DNA from: Lineus longissimus
Taxonomy: Eukaryota > Nemertea > Pilidiophora > Heteronemertea > Lineidae
Direction of reading: 5' to 3'
DNA: 64,000 bases
Assembly (NCBI RefSeq): GCF_910592395.1
Contig: NC_088326.1
Location: forward strand, 11,599,001-11,663,000
Shown here: piece by piece, positions 45,978 to 56,739 of the stretch
How the letters are laid out: every line of letters begins with the position of its first letter
Position numbering within the stretch: position 1 is the stretch's first letter
Position numbers and translations under genes: made by a program
Notes under the pieces: model-generated
What the model was told of the DNA's origin: nothing
Seen by the model: only the letters and a program-made list of their open reading frames with translations
The model's database searches: none

Positions 45978-48161
45978 TTAAGAAGACGATGGCTCGTTTT
46001 TGTTAGTCCGGTAGGTAGCAGGATTCTTGAAGGACCCATGACGCCCAGCCCCTTCCAAAAACTTTTTAGCCCCCTGGATTGATTCTCTAGCGATTACATC
46101 CTTTCCGTTTTCAAACTCGTATCTTAAAGCGTCCGATAGTGATTCGGCGTCGAATGTGGCATAATGTGCTGATCGTCTGTCGGCACGTAAACACTCCTGA
46201 GGGAATTCGGCGATGCTGTGAGCGAGCTGGATGGCACATCCTAGTGCTGAAAAGAATATATGAGAAAAATTAGGCTCAATTGAATGTGGAATGTGGAATT
46301 CCAAAGCGCATGGTTAGTCAGCAAGAAAGGAGGAATCAAATTTAATGTGAGTTGTTATGTATAGTGCTTTATACTCTACAACTGTTCAGTTCTGAGTTGG
46401 TCATCAAAACGCAAGTGTCGTATTGCTGGGGAATGCAAAGAAAAAGACTAGTAGCACAGCTATAATTGGGGTCAGAATGGGATGGTAGTGATTCCAAACT
46501 TTGACCATAGGATCAGACATTTCTCTATAAGGTTTCAGGCACTCGAATCACCCCCTCCCATCACGTTCCCTTGCACACTAGAACTTGTCCAGAAACTCAT
46601 TCTTACCTGTACCTGTTGATACCATTTTATTCACGAGACCAAACTCCATTGCCTCCTTGGCAGACACGGCACGGCCTGTCAAGATAAGATCCATGGCCCG
46701 AGCATAGCCAATCAGTTTTGGTAAGCGAACCGTTCCACCATCAATCAAGGGTACCCCTGTAGAATAAAATATATATTTGTGAGATGTCTTTAATGGAGTA
46801 TTACCTCTTGGCCTCCAACGTTCTCCAGACACTTTTCAGATGAGGCCGAGTCAAACACTATCACACTGATTTGAATCCATGAAGCACAAAATAGTCACTA
46901 AGACTGGATGGAAACTCTTGTAACTGGAGCATACACTATACTTCAAATATGATTTAAAACTTTTGGTACCCATGTCCATCTTACCAAATCGCCGGGAGAA
47001 CACACCCATGACGGCAGTCTCATCGGCTACCCTCATGTCACAGAGTAAGGACAGTTCCAGGCCTCCAGCGACCGCATATCCCTCAATAGCCGCAATGATA
47101 GGCTTATCCACCAACAACTTGGGTGAACCCTGCAAGGTAGTGTTAAATGTGTTGAAAAATACAACTTTCCAGGTAAGTGCTGTTGTGGTGAAATTTGGCT
47201 GAGTGATCACAATGTCTAGAACTCATAAATTAGCCAGCCACCCTGATGAAGCCTATATATAGAGGGCCGGAAAAGCGTGTTGGTGAGGCAACACAACAGC
47301 CCATCAATGGGGATCAGTGGACATTATCGTTCACTACAGTTGCGATCCCAGCTTTAGTTCGGTCATTAAAGCTCTTTGAGTCTTTTAGGGAGTTCTTACC
47401 ATTGGCCCATACTGGCCATAGTTGGTAGATTCTTTCAAATTAGACAATGTATCCTCCGGATTTTGAAGGTCGTACCCAGCACAAAAATTCCCTCCTGAAA
47501 TATAACAGACATATATTTCACAAACTAAGGGGACAGTTCATCTGTTCCAAACCACTGGCGTGCAGGTCAAATGAATTTGGTGTGCTATGTCCATGAAACT
47601 CCCCTACATACAAGCATTGTTTGTCAATGTCTACGTAGCCTCCCTCCTGAATATTCAATTTCATAAGTTGCCTGAACCTTTCTGAATTTCTCAACTCAAC
47701 AAACAACCCAGAGAGACGAAGTCTTCACCTACCCTTGCCATGTAAAACTGCCACATGCATAGAGTCATCATTTTCAAAAGCTTTCAGGGTTGTCACCAGT
47801 TCTTTAGCTGTTGCCTTGTCAACGGCATTCCGTTTCTCTGGGCGGTTGATGGCAATGAGACAGACTTTTCCAATCTGCTCTTTCACCACCAGGGGCTCTG
47901 AAATTTGTCAACAAAGGTCTCAGCAATGCGGTACCCCAGCAATGCATGTAGAAATGTACACATCAGATAGGGCCTAACATTTCTGCATGCAAATATGCAA
48001 AGATTTTACGTTGACACAAAAAGTTAACATAAGATATACATAATGTGTATATAAATCTTACTATCTATTGAGTGTGCGAATCTTTTAGCAGCACTAAATA
48101 TATATTTTTGGACGTTTTGAAAACAATTTGGAAAAATTTTCGTCTGCAAGGACGCAGCCAT
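45978..48161 (-). CDS. Mitochondrial crotonase-family (enoyl-CoA hydratase/isomerase-like) protein
   Basis: Six exons on the minus strand: 48161-48062, 47897-47733, 47494-47400, 47129-46985, 46756-46607 and 46246-45978, total 307 residues. Residues 1-30 (MAASLQTKIFPN..., rich in Lys/Arg/Phe, no acidic residue) look like a mitochondrial presequence. Crotonase motifs follow: INRPEKRNAV; the first oxyanion loop GGNFCAGYDL at 89-98; the second, GYAVAGGLELSLLCD, with Glu145; and GVPLIDGGTVRLPKLIG at 169-185. The family stabilises acyl-CoA enolates. Aligning with rat ECH1/crotonase, Glu144 is kept (Glu145) but the second catalytic acid Glu164 falls on Ser165. This variant resembles a bacterial-type crotonase subgroup (VFCRR-GVPLIDGGTVRLPR) of unclear substrate, so plain hydratase activity is doubtful. 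The gene shares a 207-bp divergent promoter with TCP1. Poly(A) signal on the minus strand at 45663-45658. Confidence 0.92.
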
Positions 48162-48368
48162 CTTGTTTAAATATCACGTGATTTTTACTTTTTCACCCTC
48201 TAAATCTAACAAGTAAATCTCAAGTAAATTTTTACTGATAAATACTGTCTTGTGATTTTTATCTTTACCAATATCGAATAAAATACAGAAGTTATATTAT
48301 TTTTATTCATAAAAATCAATCTCGTTTGAGCATGTGTCAGCGAGAAGCATTCCACATGCTTCATCAAA
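48162..48368. promoter_or_regulatory. Bidirectional promoter, crotonase gene / TCP1
   Basis: The two start codons are 207 bp apart and point away from each other, so both 5' UTRs and the shared promoter must fit here unless further upstream exons exist. It contains an E-box palindrome CACGTG at 48175-48180, is AT-rich in the middle, and shows no obvious TATA box placed for either gene. Confidence 0.7.
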
Positions 48369-51300
48369 ATGGCGAACACATCAAGTGCACTTTTTCTTGG
48401 CGGCGAAAGAACGACTGGCCAGTCGATAAGAACTCAAAATGGTTAGATCAAACGGCAGAAATATGAAATAGACAATCTATTCCCCATCCCTGCAAAGTTT
48501 CATTCCCATACCCCTCCTAGTTACTGAGTTATAGGGCTTTGAATTTACCCCTTCGACCGGCTTCCTCGCCCTGTACATTTTTGTGTACATTGATACATGT
48601 AAATTCTAGAACATTCCGAAGTAAATGCAGGGTGGAAACGCTTTTACTTATTAGCCCTCATCTCATGGTTGTTGTGGAACATGTCATCTTTCATCGGCTA
48701 AACTTTAGAATCCCTGATTGGAAATGACGTAGTTTGATCGCATTCAACTATAAATCCATTGAACAGTGGTGCTTGGTTAGTCAACCGATGACCTTTTTTT
48801 GGGGTGTGATCGGGGATTGTAAACTCGTTCCTCTTTCAGTTCTCCTGACCAATCTGCCAATTTCTTTTCAGTTATGGCCGCAAGTTCAATTGCAAATATT
48901 GTGAAGAGTAGTCTTGGTCCAGTTGGCCTGGATAAGATGTTAGTCGACGATATCGGTGATGTGACAATCACGAACGACGGCGCCACCATACTGAAACAGT
49001 TGGAAGTGGAACATCCAGCGGCGAAGATCTTGGTCGAGTTGGCACAGCTTCAGGACGAGGAGGTTGGCGATGGAACCACATCAGTTGTAAGTTTGCTGAA
49101 AGGGCTTCATTGGAATGGAGGTTCTTTAAATAGCATCCCGCTAAGTTACTATTTATAGCTCACAAGGTCATTTGCATAAGATATTGATGACGCTTTAGTC
49201 ACGTGACAGTCTGACAGACACCGACACTTATTTCTACGAATTTGAGCTTATCTTTGACCCTGCATTGTTTTTAGCATGAATGATACCATAGAGTCAGAGA
49301 GAGAAATATTCAGAACAATTATGTAGTATTTCCAACACTCGGACATGTGCCAGATTGAATCTAACTGCCCTAGTTAGAAAGCCTGAGTCCATTACGAAAC
49401 CGCATGTTTGTCCGACATTGCCTATAATTCAGCGATGGGGAAATAGAGGGCAGCAGCTGCAGTGACATCATCTTTGCGGAATGCTATTCCTTAAATGTCC
49501 TTTTTGGATTCTTCTTCTCAATGTTCAGGGAGGTCTTACGTCTTACAATGGATGTACTCTGCTGTCGTCTGCCATTTGCCCCCGTCCCCATAATCACTTT
49601 GACATGTTTCTTTTCAATCTTTTCATCGTAATTTCAGGTGATCATTGCGGCCGAGTTGTTAAAGAATGCTGATGAATTAGTTCAGCAGAAGATTCACCCA
49701 ACTTCAATCATAAGTGGTTATAGGTTGGCTTGCAAGTAAGTAGCCTGAGCAAAATCCTTGAAGCTGTCTTTCGTGACAATGTTTTTCCAGCAAAGTAAAA
49801 CTGTTAATTCTAATAACTTTGCTTTAACGGAGATTTTGAAGACGCCCCATCCTGCAGGCCACAAAAACTAATGTAATATTGTTGCCGTTTCAGAGAGGCT
49901 TGCAAATACATTCAGGAGAGACTGATACTCAACGTCGAAGATCTTGGACGCGAGTGTATTGTGAACGCCGCCAAGACGAGTATGTCGAGTAAAATCATTG
50001 GGCCGCACGCCGACTTCTTCGCCAACATGGTCGTCGATGCGTGCATGGCGGTGAAGACGAGCGACGGGAAGGGAGGGCATCGCTACCCAATTAAGGCTGT
50101 GAACGTCCTGAAGGCGCACGGCAAGAGTTCAAAAGAGAGTATTATGGTGAATGGTTATGCGCTCAACTGTACCGTAGCTTCACAAGGTAAGAATCGGAAC
50201 TTGGGATCCCAAATTTTTCATACAACTGGTGGGCTCAGTAGTTGAGCGAAGTTAAATCTGTGCCATCACTGGGGTGTATGTGATAAAACTTTGATCTTCT
50301 CTTCCTGTTGCCCAGTCAATGTGCCCCTCATGGTACCATTGCAATATTACATAGGATACATGAAAATGGCTAATTTACCTTTTGCTAGTTTTGAGTTCAC
50401 AATCTCATTATTAGTCAGACCTTTAGCTAACAGCTGGTTTCAGTTGATCTTGGACAAATCTTTAAAAATGCTTTATTTCTTCCTGTTGCCCAGTCAATGT
50501 GCCCCTCATGGTACCATTGCAATATTACATAGGATACATGAAAATGGCTAATTTACCTTTTGCTAGTTTTGAGTTCACAATCTCATTATTAGTCAGACCT
50601 TTAGCTAACAACTGGTTTCAGTTGATCTTGGACAAATCTTTAAAATGTTTTAAATATTTCTTCCTATTGCCCAGTCAATGTGCCCCTCATGGTACCATTG
50701 CAATATTACATAGGATACATGAAAATGGCTGATTTACCTTTTGCTAGTTTTGAGTTCACAATCTCATAATTAGTCAGATCTTTAGCTAACAGATTTGATC
50801 TTCAGCATGTTCGTGATGTTGATATTTTCATCCTCGTGCCCAATCAATGTGCCCCTTTCATTTCCAGCCATGCCCAAGAGGATAACTAATGCGAAGATCG
50901 CATGCTTGGACTTCAGTCTCCAGAAAGCCAAGATGAAATTAGGAGTGCAGGTCATTGTCAGCGACCCATCTAAACTTGAGGCTATCAGAGCTAGGTGAGC
51001 ACATCATATCAGTTTGCAACTCCCCAGCTCACCATTTTGATGTGATATTGTGGAATGAGAGCTGCCCTGCAATGATGATACTTCTTACTAGGACGGTCTG
51101 ATTTTACATGACTGATCGAGTTACTCTGAGCAGATTTTGTGTTATTCTTTCACCTTTCCTCATAATGACACCACTGGTGATCACATGCTTGCCCCCATTT
51201 TGGAGGTAATCGTGTCCTGCGTCTTCCTCACACTGTGCATCTGTTCCGTCTGATTTAAACTGACTCCTTGCTTCCCCCACGAAATAATTCGGCACTTGAC

Positions 51301-54095
51301 CGTACAGTCATGATATGACGACCGAAGTCGGGAACTAAAGCTATATTATCAGCTTTCAAATCGAAAACTTGTTGTGAACAAACAAAAGTATGTCATTCTG
51401 ATTTGCAAACCTGTCAAGATGACTTGCGCTAGAATCAGTGTATTCTTTTTTCTAGGGAGTCCGATATCACCAAGGAACGAATCCAGAAAATCATAGCGAC
51501 TGGAGCCAACGTTATCTTGACCACTGGAGGAATTGATGATCTCTGTCTGAAGTATTTCGTGGAGTCGGGCGCGATGGCTGTGCGGAGATGTCTGAAGGCG
51601 GATCTGAGGAGGGTTGCTAAGGCCAGCGGAGGTGGGTCTTTATCACTTAAAGTGGGGCAATAGGCAGGCGATTCGGGTCATATTGGTGGTCTACTGGTTA
51701 CTGATATTTTTTTCCTGCTATGATGATATTTATAACTAGGACGGTCTGAAATACAATGACTGATATAGTTTCTCTGAGCAGGTTCCTCCCGAATCTTTCT
51801 AGCGTAGTGTTTTTTGAGAATGTTTAAAGAAACATTGTTGTTTATCAGTGAATGATGTGTTTCCAGATCAGGTTGTTTCCACGCTTGCCAACCTTGTACT
51901 TTATTTGTGAACATTATTTTTTCAGTTCAGGTTGTTTCCACGCTTGCCAGCCTTGTACTTTATTTGTGAACATTATTTTTTTCAGTTCAGGTTGTTTCCA
52001 CGCTTGCCAAACTTGTACTTTATTTGTGAACATTATTTTTTCAGGTCAGGTTGTTTCCACGCTTGCCAACCTTGAGGGAGAGGAAGCATTTGACGCGACC
52101 ATGTTGGGTCAGGCTGATGAGGTCGTGCAGGAGAGAATCTGTGATGACGAGCTATTGCTTATTAGAGGGTAGGTGATTCCCCTCATGGTACCATTGCAAT
52201 ATCATCTATGTAACATGAAAATGATTGATTTTGAGTTTATAATCCGATATTGTGATAAGTCAGATTTTCGCCAAGAGTTGCATGTATTATTTAGTTGGTT
52301 TTGGACTTGTTCTTATAAGCCACTTTTTTTCTTCCTGTTGCCCAGTCAATGTGCCCCTCATGGTACCATTGCAATATTACATAGGATACATGAAAATGGC
52401 TAATTTACCTTTTGCTAGTTTTGAATTCACAATCTCATGATTAGTCAGACCTTTAGCCAACAGCTGGTTTCAGTTGGTCTTGGACAAATCTTTAAAAATG
52501 CTTTATTTCTTCCTAATGCCCAGTCAATGTGCCCCTTATGGTACCATTGCAATATTACATAGGATACATGAAAATGGCTAATTTACCTTTTGCTACTTTT
52601 GAGTTCACAATCTCATGATTAGTCAGACCTTTAGCCAACAGCTGGTTTCAGTTGATCATGGACACAGTTTTAGACAAAGAAGCATGGGACCCTTTTAAAT
52701 TTTATGCAAGCTTATAATATGTCACCTAGGAACTTCTTGTGACATGTTTCCTTGAATTTTTCCAGAACCAAGGCCCGTACCGCCTCTTCAATTATTCTGC
52801 GTGGAGCCAACGACTTCATGGTGGACGAGATGGAGCGTTCAATCCATGACGCCCTCTGTGTTGTGAAGCGGGTACTAGAGTCAAAGACGCTCGTCCCTGG
52901 AGGTGGAGCTGTGGAGGCCGCCCTCTCAATCTACTTAGAAAACTTTGCTACATCTCTGGTAAGTTGTATTATATTACCTCATCATCACCCTAGAGAATCA
53001 GTTCCTCAACTTGCAGAGGAGCAGATAGGCCTTCCAACTTGCCGAGTTGACCTGTCCGGGTTGGACTGCAACTGCAGAATGCTTGTATTTTCTGTGACTA
53101 AGTAACCCGATGGGCTTGTTTTTGCATGAACAGATTCACCAACCACCCAAAACAACACGTTGTGAAACTGCGAAGGACCAACTTGCTCTTGTTCTTTTTT
53201 TCAGAGTTCGAGAGAACAGCTTGCTATCGCTGAGTTTGCCAGAGCTCTGCTGGTTATCCCCAAACAACTGGCTGTGAACGCTGCCAAGGATTCGACCGAT
53301 CTTGTCGCGAAACTACGAGCATATCACAACACATCGCAGATCAAACCAGGACATGAGGAGCTGAAATGGTGAGTGAAATCAGGAGCTTGACATGCATTTT
53401 TGAGAGGTACTTGTGAAATCCGCTTTTATTGAAAACACGCCCAATCCAATCTCGCCTGTCATGCATTGGGAAATCTGCTTTTAAATGTGGTGGTATTCTG
53501 ACTAAGCTGGCTATTCATAGACAAGTAGATCGGCCTATGTGTTTGAAATGGGGATGTAGCTCAGTGGTAGAGCGCTCGCTTCGCATGCGAGAGGCCCCGG
53601 GTTCGATCCCCGGCATCTCCATAATTTTATTTTTTAACTTTATTTTTTTTTGCTTGTACATACTAGTTACACACCCTTTCTTGTTTTTTTTTACCATTTT
53701 AACCCCTTTTTACCAGTAACTGGTGCGGAACTTAGATCTAGAATGAATTTGGAAATCACAAAAAACTGATGTTTCTTTAATCTTTGTTAAAGACAATGAT
53801 TGCATGGTAACAAAAAGTACCTGCATGCTCTGCCTGATAGTAATGAATTCCTATGCGTCTTATATCATACTTTGTATTTTTTAGGATTGGTCTTGATCTT
53901 TATGAAGGCTGCGTCCGTGACAACAAGAAAGCCGGCGTCCTAGAACCAGCCATCTCCAAAATCAAATCGCTGAAATTTGCCGCGGAGGCTGCCATCACCA
54001 TCCTTAGAATCGACGACATGATCAAACTCGCCCCAGAGCAGAAAGAAGGCGGGAACAGTTATCAAGATGCTTTGAATTCTGGCCAGCTTGGCTAG
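48369..54095 (+). CDS. TCP1: T-complex protein 1 subunit alpha (CCT1), cytosolic chaperonin
   Basis: Ten coding exons: 48369-48441, 48872-49086, 49638-49735, 49894-50186, 50868-50994, 51456-51631, 52045-52168, 52766-52958, 53205-53368 and 53885-54095. Phases agree throughout and give 557 residues (human 556). It is the alpha subunit of the CCT/TRiC double ring, which folds actin, tubulin and other cytosolic proteins using ATP. Visible hallmarks: [12 protein letters not shown] (37-48), NDGATIL (59-65), GDGTTS (90-95), [18 protein letters not shown], and [12 protein letters not shown] with the following [11 protein letters not shown]. The first exon was set by phase: it supplies [13 protein letters not shown] plus one base, joining VMAASSIAN, as in the family. 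Introns 4 and 7 carry the same tandem repeat, exon 7 is preceded by three truncated copies of its own 5' end, and a tRNA lies in intron 9. Poly(A) signals at 54517-54522 and 54705-54710. Confidence 0.97.
50301..50867 (+). repeat. 180-bp tandem repeat in TCP1 intron 4
   Basis: Units start (CTTCCTGTTGCCCAGTCAAT) at 50301, 50479 and 50660. A fourth, truncated start at 50829 runs into CATTTCCAG, the acceptor of exon 5. Related units are in intron 7 (from 52173, 52331 and 52509). Confidence 0.9.
51867..52075 (+). repeat. 60-bp repeat of the exon 7 acceptor in TCP1
   Basis: Three truncated copies of the 5' edge of exon 7 start at 51867, 51926 and 51986, each preceded by a CAG; the real exon starts at 52045. 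Each copy repeats TCAGGTTGTTTCCACGCTTG and then leaves the exon sequence for TACTTTATTTGTGAACATT. Confidence 0.92.
52173..52690 (+). repeat. 180-bp tandem repeat in TCP1 intron 7
   Basis: Two nearly full units (52331, 52509) and an older partial unit that begins just after the exon 7 donor (CCCCTCATGGTACCATTGCA at about 52178). Same family as intron 4, with no copy seen in introns 5 or 6. Confidence 0.88.
53550..53621 (+). tRNA. tRNA-Ala (anticodon CGC)
   Basis: A full cloverleaf of 72 nt. Acceptor stem GGGGATG pairs with CATCTCC (one G-U pair); A box TAGCTCAGTGGTAGA; anticodon stem CTCGC/GCGAG enclosing loop TTCGCAT, giving anticodon CGC for GCG alanine codons; B box GGGTTCGATCC; discriminator A. 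A T-rich stretch follows, as expected for a polymerase III terminator. It lies on the sense strand of TCP1 intron 9. Confidence 0.96.
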
Positions 54096-56739
54096 AGTGC
54101 ACTGCCACCTAGGAGACATAATGCTAACTAAATGTTAAACATCCAGACTGACTCAGTTTAGATTGGGTCTCTGTGTTTCAAGCCTGTTTTCTTTGTGTTT
54201 TTGACTTCCGGAACATAGACAGGCCTACCTGGGGTACTCATATCTTCAAATAACCTTCTTTCAGGCAGAAAAAATCCCTTTACTTGGTCTCATCATCAAA
54301 AAAATCTTGCACAAAGCATGACAAATCCTTTTTGGTCCAGAACGGAACACTTGTTGTGCTATTCAATTCAGAACCAAAATGATAGTGGTTAAAAATCTTC
54401 TGCTCATCGCTCAGACTTGAAATCTTTATCAGGTGGGCTTTGGGGAAATTTTAATTCTTTGTTCAGCTGTTTGGCTTTTCATTGTGATAATGATGATGAA
54501 TACTCTAATTAAACTAAATAAATGTTCTGGAAAACCTGGAAGTTATAAATGTTCAAGTAATTTATAATACAGTACTTTCCATTTTCTGCCTACCTCTCCC
54601 TGGGAACATTAATATCCCTTTATTGGTGGCCAGGATGGTTTTTGGGATGTATGGATTAGTACTTGCTAAAAGGGTGATACAAAATGGGAATCCTGTCAAA
54701 CGAAAATAAAGTGGGTCATTTGAATTAGCTTGCAACAGAAATCCTTGTTTCTTATCAATAGCCCTACAGCTGGTTTCGTTATAAATGTGCTTTTTGTAAC
54801 AATTTTTTTGAAAAAAACATCACTTGAAATGTTCCGAACAACTTTATTAAATTAAAATATATTAGTGTGATAATTACTTTGTTTTGTTCTTTTTGGCAGT
54901 CCCGAACACACTGCTAATCCGGAGATTGAAGTGATGTGCGACATGATGCATTACAAAGTCTGTTTAACCTCGGTCAACCTGCCCACAAGTCCATGTGGCC
55001 AAACACAACGGTTAAGGACTGATTGTGGCTGTGGGTTGTCTCTGACTCCCACAGCTGCAGGACACAGGTACCGTACATACATGGTGATGGAAATGTACCA
55101 CACATACATACATGAACATGTAGAGTTATCTGATCTGAAGAGTTTTGCCACTTTTGCAGCTTGCTTCAAAGACATTCAGCCAGTTTCTGCCCATCGAGGA
55201 AATCTCGATTTCATGGAAGAAATATGATTTCATTGTCTTGTCATCTTCCACCTAGTTCGGAACTTTAACAACGTTGACTTCTCATGTGTTTGCAATTCAC
55301 TTTTGTTCATTCAGCTGTGAAGAAAATTCTGACATCTGTCACCTGCAGTGTTTTGCGTGAGGACAGTGTGTGCTTGCTTCATCTCCTGAAATGTGTTGGT
55401 GCTTCAGGTAGGTGAAACTACTTTAGTTGACTCCTCTTGAGCACTTCACCATGACACTATTACAACCTATTCTAAGAGGCCTTTGGCAAAGGATGTCAAT
55501 ACCGGCACTTCGAATAGAAAATGCAGTGTGCTTTGTTTTCGTCACAGCAGTCCTTGGTGCAGCATGTCTCAACCAAGGACTGCCAGGTGCTCGATGATAC
55601 TGAGTCGGACAAGTGGTGATCCTTCAGATACGGACCAATTACTTCCTGATATTGATCCTGGCACTCAGCACTTGCACTAGTGATTCTGTTAGCTCCAGGG
55701 ATGATAGTCCAACCATTAGTCATCCTGGCACCAGTGGTTTTCAAATACTCGCCTCTCAATATTTTTGTAAATGTATGTTTGAGTATCACAAACCTGAATC
55801 TCGGGATGACCTTTAGCGGGACTGGCAAGCAAACAGAATGTTGGTTTCTCACAGACACTGGCCTAAGAGGCCTGTAGACACCATCAGCTGGTGTTGATGC
55901 AGAGAGAAAATTCCTCATTATTATTCTCTGTTGGACACAAGGAGCTGCAAATTACTGGCTAAAAATATTCAACTGATCCTGACAATGCATATCATTCATT
56001 GGCCACAGAAAGCCTTAACAACAACATGGATATATTTTAAAATGTTTATTTCAAATAAGATGTCATATGTACAATAGATTCATTCTTCATATCTTATTTA
56101 CAATAGAATTCGCAAAATCGTATAAGACAACACACAACATGTAAGGCACTAGTTTAAAATATTGCTGATCTCTTGATCTCCCAATGCACGCAACGCCCAC
56201 CCACCTGGCTAAATGAACATGCAACATGCTTTTACCCGCCCAAGAATATTACCAACTAGTTAAATGCACTAATAAACTTTGAACACTTCAATTGGCCAAA
56301 CTTCTAACATAGAATTACGTGAATAAAGAAATGCATGATTATTTTAGTGAACACATACGGATTGGCAGTCCTCATAATCCCTCATTTCAATATAAAATCA
56401 ATGTTGTAAATTGTATGTGTAAAATGTTTGTGTATAGTTTTCTCAAAAATCCACTCGCTCGAAGCGGCTGTCTAAATGTCCAAGAAAACTTGTTGAGCCA
56501 GGGCCTGAAGAGACCTAATCCCATAGTATACAATTCATCCTTAGCTTTCACGGCCATGGCACTGTGCTGCAGATTGGCTTTGATGAACCTCATATCTTGA
56601 TTGGTCCCAGCCGACAGAGCCCAAACAGCAGTTAGCATCTCTGCTTTGGAGAGAAGGCAAGAAGTCTCTACCACTGAGAGTTCAGTAGATAGACACCAGA
56701 GGCAAAAAAGTCAGCTTTGTATCACCATAACACAAGCTG
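54096..56739. other. Convergent 3' flanks of TCP1 and FBXO5
   Basis: TCP1 3' UTR with poly(A) signals at 54517-54522 and 54705-54710; FBXO5 3' UTR on the minus strand to about 56045. An acceptor-like TTTTTGGCAG before 54900 opens a short frame, which I cannot tie to a gene. Nothing else supported. Confidence 0.55.

Noticed and set aside
50291-50732. Frames MIFSSCC... and MPLMVPL... in TCP1 introns 4 and 7
   Set aside because: Repeated because the 180-bp repeat is repeated; they lie in introns between phase-matched exons.
54895-55227. Possible extra exon after TCP1 (acceptor-like TTTTTGGCAG, 98-codon frame)
   Set aside because: TCP1 already ends at the family's usual length and poly(A) signals lie before it; no motif in the frame.
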